DNA from: JBBSDP01 sp038240605 | Lineage (GTDB): Bacteria; Planctomycetota; Phycisphaerae; Tepidisphaerales; Tepidisphaeraceae | Direction of reading: 5' to 3' | DNA length: 64,000 nucleotides | Assembly (NCBI GenBank): GCA_038240605.1 | Contig: JBBSDP010000001.1 | Location: 1 to 64,000, forward strand | In this document: positions 1 through 9,924 of the stretch, piece by piece | Layout of the letters: each line of letters begins with the position of its first letter | Numbering within the stretch: the stretch's first letter is position 1 | Notes under the pieces: generated by a model | Told to the model about the DNA's origin: nothing | The model's database searches: none | Seen by the model: only the letters and a program-made list of their open reading frames with translations | Position numbers and translations under genes: made by a program

Positions 1-39
1 CGCCCACCCAAATTCACAACGGGGGGGCCGAGCCCACCC

Positions 40-2988
40 TTACTCGACCAACGTCCACTTCACGCCGCAACTCGGCTTGTGCTCCCAATAGGGATGAAGC
101 GTGAGGCCATTGGACTTGGTTACGGCTTTATCGGCGCCGTAATCGACGTTCGGGCCCTTCCCCCCATTTCCGGCCCTCAAGGCCAGGCCAAACGTGGTGC
201 CGACGGTGAGCTTCAGGTCCTTGAGCTCCTCGCGCGGGATCGCCATCTCGTAGTAATAAACGTCCCCTTCGCGACGAACGACATGAACAGCGCCAGGGAC
301 GGGGCCGGTCGTCCGCGCCCCGTGCGGCTGGTGCGGCCAGTCGTTGATGCGCGGCACGCCGGGCGCCAGCAGACGCCAGCACTCGCTCCGACCGCCTGAA
401 CAGGGATAGAGCGCGTATTCGTAGTCGGTATCAGGGACCGCGTGAAAGCCATACGGAACGCGGTCGGTATCGGGGGTCAGGTCGTGCCAGTCGGGCGTCA
501 CGTCCAGGCCGATGTGGAGCCGGTCCCGGCGGAAGTGGATCGATGCCTCGGGCGGCTTGGAATAGACGTACGGCACCTCCGCAAACGAATGGCCCGGATG
601 CTTCTGAAGGAAGGTCTTGAACGGCTCGATGGAATCGTCGGCCCTGGAGTGGAAATAGCTGTCCTCGTCCCGGCCGGCAATGGGGGGAAGATCGATCTGC
701 GGCGTCGGATCGTTCACGCGGGCGCAAACGTAGAGATACTTCTCATCCCACGCCAGCTTGAACTCGCCGAAATTGCCGTTGGGCTTCTGGTCGCGCAGGT
801 CGAGCCAGGGCCGGCGGAGCATCTCCTCCATTTCCGCCTTCTGCAACGTGGCGGCGATCGTGATACCGGGGATGTCGTTCCAATCGTCGAGGTTCCCGTC
901 CACCTTGATCGTGCGATGTGGCACGATCGCGACGTTCATCACTTCCCGGTAATCCGCATCGCCCCCATCGCTCGTAAAATGAAACGCAAACGGGTAGGCG
1001 TTGGCTGAGTTTGCCTTGCCAGACGTCAGCGCGAACTTGATCATGCGCGTCTCGCCGGCGGCCAGCGGGCAATCCGACTGAGGCGAGGCCAGCACAATCC
1101 CGTCCGGCGGGCGCACCGCGAGCTTTCCAGCGATCGGCCGGCTCAGGCAGTTGTGTACCGCTACCTCAATCGCGCAGCCAGCCTCGTCGACTCGCTTACT
1201 GAAATCATGCGGAAGGATTTCCACCGGCCGCTTTCCTTCGATGCGCGCGGCGGCCAGGCGTTCCGTCGCCGCCTTGGGCCCTTTCTCGCACTTGATATAG
1301 GAGGGAAAGATGTTCATCGGCAGCGTCACTTTCGCTTCGCCGACCTGCGCAGGGTTCCCCGCCAGATCGCAGAATCGGAGCAGACCGTCGGCGTTGTCAA
1401 TCGTCATCGTGCCGCCGGACGAGCCTTCGACCTGCGCCCACAGTCGCTCGCGCGGGCTATCGCCGCCGATCGTCACCAACTGGCCGAAGAGGATCAGCAG
1501 CGCGTCAGTGTCATCATCCTTCCCGAATTGGAAGACCCACGGCAGGTGGTTCATGAAGACGACCCGCTCGAACGCCTTACCCGTCACCATTGAGTTGAAG
1601 GCCGCCGTCGCGGCGACGACGGGGGTGGGAATGAAGTAGTGATCCTCGTTACCCGGCAACTGATCGAACAACACGCGCGGGTGCCACGGGGAGAGCCGTC
1701 CCTGCCCGCTCGCCATGAACTGCGCGACGCCCTGGGGCAGCAGGTATTCGGTGTTCACGAACCACGTCTCGGTCTCCACCGACACCTTGCCGTGCGCCTT
1801 GGCCACGAGCGGGCCGTAACACATCGACGGCGTCACGTAATGGTCCGTGAAGACGTCGATGTATTTGTCGAACTCGTTGGAACCATCGGGGAAGAGCTTG
1901 TCCTCCGTGTTCATGATGGAGGAGGCGGCGCAGATCTTGATCCGCGGATCGACGGCGTGCGCGGATTCGGCGATCAGCTTCTGGATCTTGCGGTACTCGA
2001 GCATGTCGCGTGCCCAGCCGCTGATGCCGCCCCCTTCCCACGGCTCGTTGTAGTTTTCGAATCCCCACAGGCCGCCCTGTCCATTCTTCCAGTAGCGCTG
2101 CGCGAAGGCGGTGATCCACTTTCCATAGCGCGGGTAAAGCTTCGGATCGGCGACCCAGTCCGCCTGCCCGGAGTAGGGATTGAAATCCCAGGTTGGACCG
2201 ACCGCCGCCGGAGTCTGGTCCGGCGCGAACGGCCACGCCCATGAGCGCATTCCGCCCAGCGTGACCATGAGCTGCACGCCGTGTCGCCCGATCGCGTCGA
2301 AAATTCGGTCCGTGCCGGTCCAGTCGGCCTTTCCGTCCTTGTCCTCCGACCAGCTCGTCTCTAGTCGCATCCCGTGAATCCCCATCCGCTCGTAGGCGCT
2401 CGCGCGCTGCTCGAACAACTCCGGCTTATCGAACATGCTGAACTCACCGAAGATCGGCGTGTTCTCCAGCGTCCCGCCGGCACGCGGCCTGGGTACGCGC
2501 GCCACCGTCGCCAGAAAGGTTCGAGAAGGGCCGTTCACCAGCACCAGTGCGTACGTTCCAAAGCGATGCGGGACCGGAACGTTCGCGATCGTCTGAGCCT
2601 TGCCGTCGAAGACCGCCTTAATCGGATGCACGACCGGCTTGCCTTCCAGGCCGATCAGCGGCGCGTGGCCGCCGGTGTCGGTGTACCCTTCCATATCCTC
2701 GATCTTCTTGTCCGGATCGCGGGTGGTGACCTCCTGGATCTCGATCGCCCAGTCGCCGGGCTTCTCGGCGGCTTTGGCGAATGCGAGCTGCACGTCCACG
2801 GATTCGTCGGCAAAAAATATCTGCTGTGGCGCGTTACTGCCGGCGTAGCGCAGATCTGCGCTGGGAGGGGCGCAGCGGAGGACCGCCATGTTGTCTTTAA
2901 GGATGAGGGCGTGTTCGGCACGCAGAGGCGCAGCGGCGACGGCCAGCAAGATCGCGAGGGCACATCTCGACCAGGCGCTTCGACTCAT
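40..2988 (-). CDS. Secreted clan GH-A-like glycoside hydrolase with CBM9-like C-terminus
   Basis: 982 residues, probably exported and acting on a polysaccharide or glycoside outside the cytoplasm. A signal peptide covers about residues 1-24 (hydrophobic AILLAVAAAPLRA). A beta-rich region follows to about 170, then a TIM-barrel-like region (about 175-560) with the motif NEPW at 314-317, whose E315 fits the acid/base of clan GH-A enzymes such as GH39. E405 or E407 in VETETW could be the nucleophile. From about 690 (VDGNLDDWNDIPG) the sequence resembles CBM9-like/DOMON sugar-binding domains seen at the C-termini of secreted planctomycete proteins. Substrate cannot be told. It is divergent from dnaE; the 182-bp gap holds both promoters. 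The fold call is good, the GH family assignment uncertain. Confidence 0.75.
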   Translation of the reverse strand: MSRSAWSRCALAILLAVAAAPLRAEHALILKDNMAVLRCAPPSADLRYAGSNAPQQIFFADESVDVQLAFAKAAEKPGDWAIEIQEVTTRDPDKKIEDMEGYTDTGGHAPLIGLEGKPVVHPIKAVFDGKAQTIANVPVPHRFGTYALVLVNGPSRTFLATVARVPRPRAGGTLENTPIFGEFSMFDKPELFEQRASAYERMGIHGMRLETSWSEDKDGKADWTGTDRIFDAIGRHGVQLMVTLGGMRSWAWPFAPDQTPAAVGPTWDFNPYSGQADWVADPKLYPRYGKWITAFAQRYWKNGQGGLWGFENYNEPWEGGGISGWARDMLEYRKIQKLIAESAHAVDPRIKICAASSIMNTEDKLFPDGSNEFDKYIDVFTDHYVTPSMCYGPLVAKAHGKVSVETETWFVNTEYLLPQGVAQFMASGQGRLSPWHPRVLFDQLPGNEDHYFIPTPVVAATAAFNSMVTGKAFERVVFMNHLPWVFQFGKDDDTDALLILFGQLVTIGGDSPRERLWAQVEGSSGGTMTIDNADGLLRFCDLAGNPAQVGEAKVTLPMNIFPSYIKCEKGPKAATERLAAARIEGKRPVEILPHDFSKRVDEAGCAIEVAVHNCLSRPIAGKLAVRPPDGIVLASPQSDCPLAAGETRMIKFALTSGKANSANAYPFAFHFTSDGGDADYREVMNVAIVPHRTIKVDGNLDDWNDIPGITIAATLQKAEMEEMLRRPWLDLRDQKPNGNFGEFKLAWDEKYLYVCARVNDPTPQIDLPPIAGRDEDSYFHSRADDSIEPFKTFLQKHPGHSFAEVPYVYSKPPEASIHFRRDRLHIGLDVTPDWHDLTPDTDRVPYGFHAVPDTDYEYALYPCSGGRSECWRLLAPGVPRINDWPHQPHGARTTGPVPGAVHVVRREGDVYYYEMAIPREELKDLKLTVGTTFGLALRAGNGGKGPNVDYGADKAVTKSNGLTLHPYWEHKPSCGVKWTLVE

Positions 2989-3170
2989 GGTATCTCCAGG
3001 ATTTGGGGAAACGCTTTGACGCGCGCATTGCCCGTAGTTACCGCTTGCGGCAATGCCTGTTTAGGGTCCCACAGAGTGAAGCGTGGCGAATAGCGGTGAA
3101 ACCGGATTGTCTCTCACCGATCGCTTCGGTATAAGCGCTCCAGCGCGATCAACAGGCAAGGAGGTAGGAT

Positions 3171-6100
3171 TTGGCTTCGTCCGGCGGCTTCGCACACCTG
3201 CACGTTCACACTCACTATTCGCTCCTCGACGGCGCGTGCCGTATCTCCGACCTCGTTAAGCGCTGCAAGCAACTTGGGATGGAAAGCCTGGCGATCACTG
3301 ATCACGGGTGCATGTTCGGCGTGATCGAGTTCTTCAACGAATGCAAGAAGGAAGGAATCAAGCCGATCCTCGGCATGGAAGCGTACATGGCGCCCGGCGA
3401 CCGCCGTGAGCGCTCGACGCCGACCGGAAACGCCGGCGACGCCGCCTTTCACCTGCTGCTCCTGGCCGAGAACCTCGAGGGTTACCAGAACCTCCTCAAG
3501 CTCTCGACGACCGCCTACCGCGAGGGCTTTTACTACAAGCCGCGTATCGACAAGGAGGTCCTCCGCGAACACAGCAAGGGGCTGATCGCGACCAGCGCCT
3601 GCCTGGGCGGCGAGATCCCATCCGCGTTCATGAAGCGCGACGCAAAGGCGGCGAAACTCGTCGCCGAGACGTACCTGGAGATCTTCGGCCCCGACCGGTT
3701 CTTCATCGAGGTGCAGAAGCACGTCGCCGAGCAGGACAAGGTGAACCCGGAGCTGGCCGCGCTCGCGCAGCGCATGGGATGCGGCCTCGTCGCCACCAAC
3801 GACGTGCACTTCCTCACCAAGGAAGACCACTTCGCCCACGATGTACTCTGCTGCATCAGCATGGGACGCCTCATCACCGATGAAGGCCGTCTGAAATACC
3901 CGACAGAGCTGTACCTCAAGAGCCCCGCCGAAATGCGCGAGGCGCTGGGGCATTTCGACGGCGCGATCGACAACACGCTGCGCATCGCCGGCATGTGCAA
4001 CCTGGAGCTCGACTTTTCCAAGCGCCACGCCCCGGTCTACCGCGTCCCCCAGGAGAAGCTGAGAGCTAGCGAGCCTCCCCGTAGCACGGGCGCCCCGCCC
4101 GTGTCTGCTCTTCCAACTGCCGACGACGAGCGCTACCTCCGCCAGCTCTGCGAAGACGGGCTCGCCTGGCGATATGGCACGGACACGGAGATTGCTTCCG
4201 AGATCCGCCAGCGACTCGACTATGAATTGTCGGTGATCGCCAAGAAAAACTTCTGCTCTTACTTCCTGATCGTCTGGGATTTCTGCAACTACGCCCGCGA
4301 CAATGGCATTCCCGTCGGCGCCAGAGGCTCGGGCGTGGGAACGATGGTCGGCTTTCTCCTGGGGCTCTGTAACGTCGATCCGATTCGCTACAACCTGCTC
4401 TTCGAGCGGTTCATGGATCCGAGCCGTAGCGAGATGCCGGATATCGACATCGATATCTGCCAGGACGGCCGCCAGAAGATCATCGATTACGTCCGCACCA
4501 AGTACGGCCACGTCGCCCAGATCATCACCTTCGGCACGCTTGCCGCCCGCGCCGTCTGCAAGGACGTCGGACGTGTCATGGGCGTGCCCCTTCAGTTGAC
4601 CGACCGCATCACCAAGCTGATCCCCGGCGTCCCCGGCATGAGCCTCGACAAGGCCCTCGCCCAGTCGCCCGAACTCTCCGACCTGTACAAGAGCGACGCT
4701 CAGGTGAAGCAGGTGATCGACATCGGAAAGCGCCTCGAAGGCCTTTGCCGCAACGCCGGCTGCCATGCGGCGGGCGTGATCATCGCCGATCAGCCGCTGG
4801 AGAATTTCGCGCCGCTCTACCGCGACAGCGACGGCAATATCCTCACGCAATTCGAAGGCCCGATTGCCGAGAAGGTGGGTCTGCTGAAGATGGACTTCCT
4901 GGGGCTGCGCACGCTCTCCACGCTCACCCGCTCGATCGAGCTGGAACACCAGACCCGCACGCATCGGGGATCGCCCTGCTCCGCCAACCAGCCGCCCCCG
5001 CCCCTCGATGAAAAGGACCATATCGACTTCGAGAAGATCGACCTGGCCGATCCGAACGTCCTCGCCCTCTTCTGCCGCGGTGAGACCAAGGGCATCTTCC
5101 AGTTTGAGTCCGGCGGAATGCAGGACCTGCTGATGAAGATGCGGCCCGACCGCCTCGAAGACCTCATTGCCGCCAACGCCCTCTATCGTCCCGGCCCGAT
5201 GGAGCTGATCCCGCTTTACTGCAATCGCAAGCACGGGAGGGAGGCCGTCCCCGCCGTCCACCCGATCATGGACGCGATCCTGAAAGAGACCTACGGCATC
5301 ATGGTCTATCAGGAGCAGGTGATGCAGATCTTCAACCAGCTCGGCGGGATCGAGCTGAGCGCAGCGTATAAGCTGATCAAAGCAATCGGCAAGAAACAGT
5401 CGGACGTCATCGCCAGGTTCAAACCGGACTTCCTCAAGGGTGCGCAGGACAAGGGGGTCGATAAGCGACAGGCCGAAGAGATCTTCGAGCTGATCCTGAA
5501 GTTCGGCGGCTACGGGTTCAACAAGTCCCATAGTACGCGCTACGCGATCATCGCCTTCCAGACCGCGTACATGAAGACGTATCACCCCGTCGAGTACATG
5601 GCCGCCCTGCTCACCTACGAAATGGGCTCCACCGACAAGGTCGTCGAATACATCGAGGAATGCCGCCAGCTCACGCTCCCCGACGGCGGAAAGGGAATCA
5701 AGGTCCTGCCGCCCGACGTCAACTTCTCCGACAAGGACTTCACGCCCGTCTACGAAGAAGCCGAAGCCCCCGCGCGGAAGAAGCGAACGGCCAAACCCCG
5801 GCCATCGGCCCGTGCGGGCGTCATCCGCTTCGGTTTGGTGGCGGTTCGCGGTGTGGGCGAAAAGGCGATTGAACGTGTCATTGAACGACGTCACGAGGGC
5901 GGCCCATTCAAAGGCCTCTTTGACTTCACCGATCGCGTAGACATGCGGCAGATCACCCGCTCCACGATCGAGGCGCTGGTGAAGTGCGGGGCGTTTTCAT
6001 CGACCGGGGCGAAGCGTGCCCAGCTCTTACAATCGCTCGATCGAGCCGTCGAGATGGCCCAGCAGGCGCAGGAGGACCGACGTTCCGGGCAGCTCAACAT

Positions 6101-7031
6101 GTTCGCGCCAGCCGGTGGCGGCACCGCCTCTCCGGCACGGATGGGTGGCGATGCCCTGCCGGACATCGACGAGCTGCCCGACGCCGAGCTGCTCAAGTTC
6201 GAGAAGGAACTGCTCGGCTTTTACATCAGCAGTCACCCGCTCACCGAGCACCAATCTGCCCTGGAACATTTCTCGACCGCCTCCACCCGCGAGGCGATGA
6301 GCTGCTCGGAGGGGACTGAGGTGACGATCGGCGGCATGATCAACCGCGTGAAGAAGAGCGTCACCAAGAACGGACGCTCCGCCGGCATGACGATGGCGAT
6401 GATCACGCTGGAAGACCTGGAGGGGCAGATCGACGGCGTCGTCTTCGCCGAAAACCTCGCCGACGTGGTCAAGAGATACCCGGATTCGGTCTCCGTGGAA
6501 TCGATCGTCTTCGTGCGCGGCAAGATCGACAAACGCCGTGAGACGCCAAGCATCGTGGTCAACGAGATCATCCCCGTCGCCGACGCGATCGGCCGGCTGA
6601 CGACCTCCGTCGCCCTCCGGCTCGACCCGCTGCGGCATCGACCGGAGGTTGCGGTAGAGCTGGAATCGCTCCTGCACCACCACAAGGGGAACACCGAAGT
6701 TTACCTTCAGGTCGCCACCCGGCCGGAGCAGCGCGTCGTCCTTCGGCTGGACCGCGACCGGTGGGTGAGGCCAACGCGGCCGCTCGTTGACGACCTCGAA
6801 CAACTCCTGGGTGCCGGCTGTGTACAGCTTTGCGGCCTGGGCACAAAGCGACGAAAGAAGCCCGCCACGCCACAGCAGCCCCTGTTCCAGGAGGCGACGG
6901 GAGAGGAATCGCCCGCCCGGGAATCAGCACCACCGCCCGTGGAAGCGCTGCTCGATGCCGAGATCGACGCCGCCATGGCCGCACAGGATGAATGTGCCCC
7001 TGAAAGGATCACCGATGGCGGATCGTCGTAG
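3171..7031 (+). CDS. dnaE: DNA polymerase III subunit alpha
   Basis: 1286 residues; replicative DNA polymerase of the C family. The N-terminus carries the PHP domain (HLHVHTHYSLLDGA, about 8-21). The catalytic palm has PDIDIDI at 423-429, with D424, D426 and D428 as the metal-binding aspartates. Finger, helix-hairpin-helix and a C-terminal OB-fold (VTIGGMINRVKKS, about 1050) follow, with a tail of about 100 residues. The start is TTG at 3171, chosen because AAGGAGGT at 3158-3165 lies 5 nt upstream and the PHP motif begins directly after it. Length is about 100 residues above the usual DnaE1. Part of the excess is a small in-frame palindrome insert (STGAPPVS, near residue 306; see repeats). 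The next gene overlaps its last 17 bases. Confidence 0.97.
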   Translation: MASSGGFAHLHVHTHYSLLDGACRISDLVKRCKQLGMESLAITDHGCMFGVIEFFNECKKEGIKPILGMEAYMAPGDRRERSTPTGNAGDAAFHLLLLAENLEGYQNLLKLSTTAYREGFYYKPRIDKEVLREHSKGLIATSACLGGEIPSAFMKRDAKAAKLVAETYLEIFGPDRFFIEVQKHVAEQDKVNPELAALAQRMGCGLVATNDVHFLTKEDHFAHDVLCCISMGRLITDEGRLKYPTELYLKSPAEMREALGHFDGAIDNTLRIAGMCNLELDFSKRHAPVYRVPQEKLRASEPPRSTGAPPVSALPTADDERYLRQLCEDGLAWRYGTDTEIASEIRQRLDYELSVIAKKNFCSYFLIVWDFCNYARDNGIPVGARGSGVGTMVGFLLGLCNVDPIRYNLLFERFMDPSRSEMPDIDIDICQDGRQKIIDYVRTKYGHVAQIITFGTLAARAVCKDVGRVMGVPLQLTDRITKLIPGVPGMSLDKALAQSPELSDLYKSDAQVKQVIDIGKRLEGLCRNAGCHAAGVIIADQPLENFAPLYRDSDGNILTQFEGPIAEKVGLLKMDFLGLRTLSTLTRSIELEHQTRTHRGSPCSANQPPPPLDEKDHIDFEKIDLADPNVLALFCRGETKGIFQFESGGMQDLLMKMRPDRLEDLIAANALYRPGPMELIPLYCNRKHGREAVPAVHPIMDAILKETYGIMVYQEQVMQIFNQLGGIELSAAYKLIKAIGKKQSDVIARFKPDFLKGAQDKGVDKRQAEEIFELILKFGGYGFNKSHSTRYAIIAFQTAYMKTYHPVEYMAALLTYEMGSTDKVVEYIEECRQLTLPDGGKGIKVLPPDVNFSDKDFTPVYEEAEAPARKKRTAKPRPSARAGVIRFGLVAVRGVGEKAIERVIERRHEGGPFKGLFDFTDRVDMRQITRSTIEALVKCGAFSSTGAKRAQLLQSLDRAVEMAQQAQEDRRSGQLNMFAPAGGGTASPARMGGDALPDIDELPDAELLKFEKELLGFYISSHPLTEHQSALEHFSTASTREAMSCSEGTEVTIGGMINRVKKSVTKNGRSAGMTMAMITLEDLEGQIDGVVFAENLADVVKRYPDSVSVESIVFVRGKIDKRRETPSIVVNEIIPVADAIGRLTTSVALRLDPLRHRPEVAVELESLLHHHKGNTEVYLQVATRPEQRVVLRLDRDRWVRPTRPLVDDLEQLLGAGCVQLCGLGTKRRKKPATPQQPLFQEATGEESPARESAPPPVEALLDAEIDAAMAAQDECAPERITDGGSS
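4085..4103. repeat. REP-like palindrome inside dnaE
   Basis: Perfect 8-bp stem CACGGGCG / CGCCCGTG around a 3-nt loop, read in frame as STGAPPVS in the low-conservation stretch after the PHP domain. The same GGGCG-CGCCC core recurs in gaps at 27359-27406, 51488-51540 and 57696-57722, so this is an intergenic repeat family that has entered a gene. Confidence 0.7.
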
Positions 7032-9171
7032 AGCGGGAATCGCCGGCTTCCTTCTCCTGTCTGCGAGCCTGATGTTTGGCCGCCTATGTGCCACCGCCGC
7101 GGCGCCGTCCGACCGGGCAAGCGGGCCGGGCGTGAGCGTGACGTTTGAGCCATTGTCAGTGGCGGCCGCTCCCGCGAGCAAGACCGCCGACGTTCGCGTA
7201 AGCCGGCTCGTCGCACTCTCCGTGCCGCGGGGAAGCGCCCCAAGCCCCTTTACACCGGCCGGCAGATTCCGCGCTACGTTCGAAGGCGATCTCACCCTGC
7301 GCCTGCGCGATTCCCTCTCGTTCTCCGCCCAGGGCCGGGGCAAGCTGACACTATCGATCAACGGCAAGGCGGTCCTCGACCTAAATGGCGATTCATTCCC
7401 CCAGAAACCCACGGAATCTGTCCGGCTGAACAAGGGGAAGAATCACCTCGTGGCCGTCTACGAAAGTCCCGAGCAGGGTGACGCCGAACTGCGGCTCTTC
7501 TGGTCATCGCGCAGCTTCCATCCCGAGCCATTGCCTCCCACGATCCTGTCGCACGATCCGTCGGCCGCGCCGTTGCGTGCCAGCCAGCTCGTGCGCGATG
7601 GGCGGTTCATGGTGGCCGAGTTCCACTGCACGCGCTGCCACGCGCCGCCGGCGTCGAGCCAGCCGGGCGCCATGCCGGAATTGGCGCAGGATGCGCCGTC
7701 GCTGACGGAGGTCGGCGGTTGTCTTCGGCCCGAATGGATGGCCAGATGGATCAATAACCCGCGCGGGGTCCGCACCGACGCGCACATGCCCCGCCTCTTT
7801 CACGCGGCCGACGAAAAGGCGATTGATCCCCGCGCGGCGGATGCCGCCGCTTACCTCGCATCGCTTGTCGTCGCCGCTGCTGACGGCGCCGAGAAGATTC
7901 CCGATCTGCAAAAGGCTCCGGCGGGCGGCCGTCTCTTCGCGCAGTTGAACTGCATCGCCTGCCATACACTTCAGGGCGGCGCTGGCGATCCAGCCGCCGC
8001 CGCGTCCGCCGGGGATGGGCGCGAATCGCTCGTGCTGGCCAAAACCAAATTCCGTCCCACCGCCCTGCGCGCGTTCCTGCGAAATCCGCAGGCGCATTAC
8101 GCATGGAACCCGATGCCCAACTTCCGGCTTACAGAAGACGAAGCCGAGAGCATCGCCGCATTCCTCCTCGGCCCCGATCCAGCCAAGGAGTCCGCCAAGG
8201 TCGAAGGGGACGCCGTGCGCGGCAAGGAGGTCGTGCGAACCTCCGGCTGCCTGAACTGCCATATCATTGATAAGGAAACGAGCACCCTGAAGGCCGCATC
8301 GCTGGTGGACGTTTCGCGCGATCCCGCACCGCACGGCTGCCTGGCCGCCAACGCAGGTGATCGAAAGAACGCGCCGGATTTCCAGTTCTCCCCCGAGCAG
8401 CGCGTCGCGTTGATCGCGTTCGCTTCCAGCGATCCGGTTTCGCTGACCCGCGACGCGCCGGAGGAATTCGCGACCCGGCAAATTCGCGCGATGCGCTGCA
8501 CGGCGTGTCACGCCCGCGACAACGAGGAATCCCTGCTGGCGACGACATACGACGCCGAGGCGATCGTGCTCAAGAACAAGTTCCCCCCGAACGATCCGCC
8601 CAATGAGCCGCTCGCCGCCGACCAGCGCGCCCCGCTCCTCACATGGACAGGTGAAAAGTTACGGCCGCATTGGGCGGCGCGCTTTATCGCTGGCGAGCTC
8701 GCGTACAAGGCACGCCCGTTCATCCGCGCCCGCATGCCCGCGTTCGCCGCCCGGGCTGAGCTGCTCGCCGCCGGCCTTGCCGCCCAGCATGGCTACGGCC
8801 CCGCCGACGCCGACTATCCTGCTGCCGATGCCGCGATGGCCACCATCGGGCAGAAGCTCTGCGGCGCCACGCCCAACCAGAGCTTCGGCTGCGTGCAGTG
8901 TCACTCCGTCGCCACCCAGCCTCCCAAAGCGCCGTTCGAGGCGCCGTCGATCAACTTCATGTACGTCATCGAACGGCTGCGCAAGCCGTATTACCAGCGC
9001 TGGATCCACGACCCGCTCCGACTCGACTCCAACACGAAGATGCCCCGCTTCGACGACGCCGACGACAAGACCGGCATACGCGACGTCTTCGATGGCGACG
9101 CACCGAAGCAATACGAAGCGATCTGGCAATACTTCCTCCAAGGCCGTGCGATACGGCCCCCTGCCGAGTAG
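7015..9171 (+). CDS. Secreted multihaem c-type cytochrome-like protein with PA14-like domain
   Basis: 718 residues from the ATG at 7015, which starts a clear signal peptide (MADRRRAGIAGFLLLSASLM) and overlaps the dnaE end by 17 bp; the open frame extends further upstream but only through dnaE. Residues about 35-170 form a beta-rich PA14-like domain (GKLTLSINGKAVLDL, HLVAVYESPEQGDAELRLFW). Five CXXCH haem-attachment motifs start at Cys 205, 313, 412, 495 and 626, in keeping with tandem cytochrome c-like domains as in planctomycete haem-binding proteins. A periplasmic electron-transfer or oxidase role is inferred; no catalytic partner is adjacent. The overlap with dnaE suggests translational coupling rather than shared function. 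Confidence 0.8.
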   Translation: MADRRRAGIAGFLLLSASLMFGRLCATAAAPSDRASGPGVSVTFEPLSVAAAPASKTADVRVSRLVALSVPRGSAPSPFTPAGRFRATFEGDLTLRLRDSLSFSAQGRGKLTLSINGKAVLDLNGDSFPQKPTESVRLNKGKNHLVAVYESPEQGDAELRLFWSSRSFHPEPLPPTILSHDPSAAPLRASQLVRDGRFMVAEFHCTRCHAPPASSQPGAMPELAQDAPSLTEVGGCLRPEWMARWINNPRGVRTDAHMPRLFHAADEKAIDPRAADAAAYLASLVVAAADGAEKIPDLQKAPAGGRLFAQLNCIACHTLQGGAGDPAAAASAGDGRESLVLAKTKFRPTALRAFLRNPQAHYAWNPMPNFRLTEDEAESIAAFLLGPDPAKESAKVEGDAVRGKEVVRTSGCLNCHIIDKETSTLKAASLVDVSRDPAPHGCLAANAGDRKNAPDFQFSPEQRVALIAFASSDPVSLTRDAPEEFATRQIRAMRCTACHARDNEESLLATTYDAEAIVLKNKFPPNDPPNEPLAADQRAPLLTWTGEKLRPHWAARFIAGELAYKARPFIRARMPAFAARAELLAAGLAAQHGYGPADADYPAADAAMATIGQKLCGATPNQSFGCVQCHSVATQPPKAPFEAPSINFMYVIERLRKPYYQRWIHDPLRLDSNTKMPRFDDADDKTGIRDVFDGDAPKQYEAIWQYFLQGRAIRPPAE

Positions 9172-9190
9172 CCCCAGCGCGCATTTCAGT

Positions 9191-9292
9191 GCCGCGACCG
9201 TGAAGGAGCGAGGGAGGGTTCAGGGTTCAGCGAAGAGAGGTTTTGGGCCGGGGTCGAATTTTCTTTCCTCCTGAACCCCGAACCCTGAACCC
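9191..9292. repeat. Compound intergenic repeat: half-palindrome plus GGGTTCAG inverted repeat
   Basis: 9191-9210 (GCCGCGACCGTGAAGGAGCG) matches one arm of the perfect inverted repeat at 63115-63186 with one change. It is followed by GGGTTCAGGGTTCAG (9216-9230) and its inverted counterpart CTGAACCCCGAACCCTGAACCC (9271-9292). The right arm ends 5 bp before the PAP2 start codon. Confidence 0.7.
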
Positions 9293-9297
9293 TTCCC

Positions 9298-9921
9298 ATG
9301 CTGTCGAGGTTTGCATCCGCCCCCTTTAGTCGCTTAGGTTTCGCGGCGATGAATCTTGCGTTGCTCGGCGGGATGGTCGGCGCGTGCGTCCTGCTGATGA
9401 TCCTGGAAAGCCGTGGCCTGCGAACCACGCTTGCGCTTCATTTCAAAGGCGATATCAAACGGGAGAGCCGATGGTTCGCCCAGTACGGACAGTTCGCCTG
9501 CACCGCCGTGGCCGCGGTGCTGGTCTGGCGGCTCGACCCGCGCCCGTACGTGAAATCGGGCGCGATGGGGATGGTGCTGACGGTTATGGCGGTCTCCCTG
9601 GTCGCGATGTTCCTCAAACGGCTCGTGAGCCGTGTGCGGCCGGGACGGGAACACGCCGGCACGTTCCTGGGTCCGCAGTTCTCGCACGCTAACTTCCGTG
9701 AGAGTTTTCCCTCCAGCCATAGCGCCTGCGCGGTGGCGCTCACCGTCGTGCTCGGCGTGCTCTACCCGGACGGCGCGGCCATCTTCTGGACGCTGGCGAT
9801 CCTCTGCGGGACGCTCCGCTATCTGCTGGACGCGCATTGGCCGAGCGACGTGCTGGGCGGCATGGCCCTGGGTTACGCGATGGCATATGGCGGCGTAAGG
9901 TTGTTTCAAATTCATCCCTGA
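9298..9921 (+). CDS. PAP2-family membrane phosphatase
   Basis: 207 residues with about five hydrophobic segments. The three acid-phosphatase motifs of the PAP2 superfamily are visible: KRLVSRVRP (motif 1, K-x6-RP), PSSHS (motif 2) and LRYLLDAHWPSD (motif 3, R-x5-H-x3-D). Such proteins dephosphorylate lipid phosphates such as undecaprenyl diphosphate or phosphatidic acid at the membrane; which one is not decidable. Start is the ATG at 9298, directly after a repeat block; the ATG at 9349 (MNLALLGGM) would remove the first 17 residues and is a reasonable alternative. The next gene begins 3 nt after the stop, so the two are probably co-transcribed. Confidence 0.85.
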   Translation: MLSRFASAPFSRLGFAAMNLALLGGMVGACVLLMILESRGLRTTLALHFKGDIKRESRWFAQYGQFACTAVAAVLVWRLDPRPYVKSGAMGMVLTVMAVSLVAMFLKRLVSRVRPGREHAGTFLGPQFSHANFRESFPSSHSACAVALTVVLGVLYPDGAAIFWTLAILCGTLRYLLDAHWPSDVLGGMALGYAMAYGGVRLFQIHP

Positions 9922-9924
9922 GCG

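Noticed and set aside
3114..5894. A 926-codon open frame on the minus strand opposite dnaE
   Set aside because: It is the antisense shadow of the well-supported dnaE gene, with no family motifs, and arises from high G+C codon bias.
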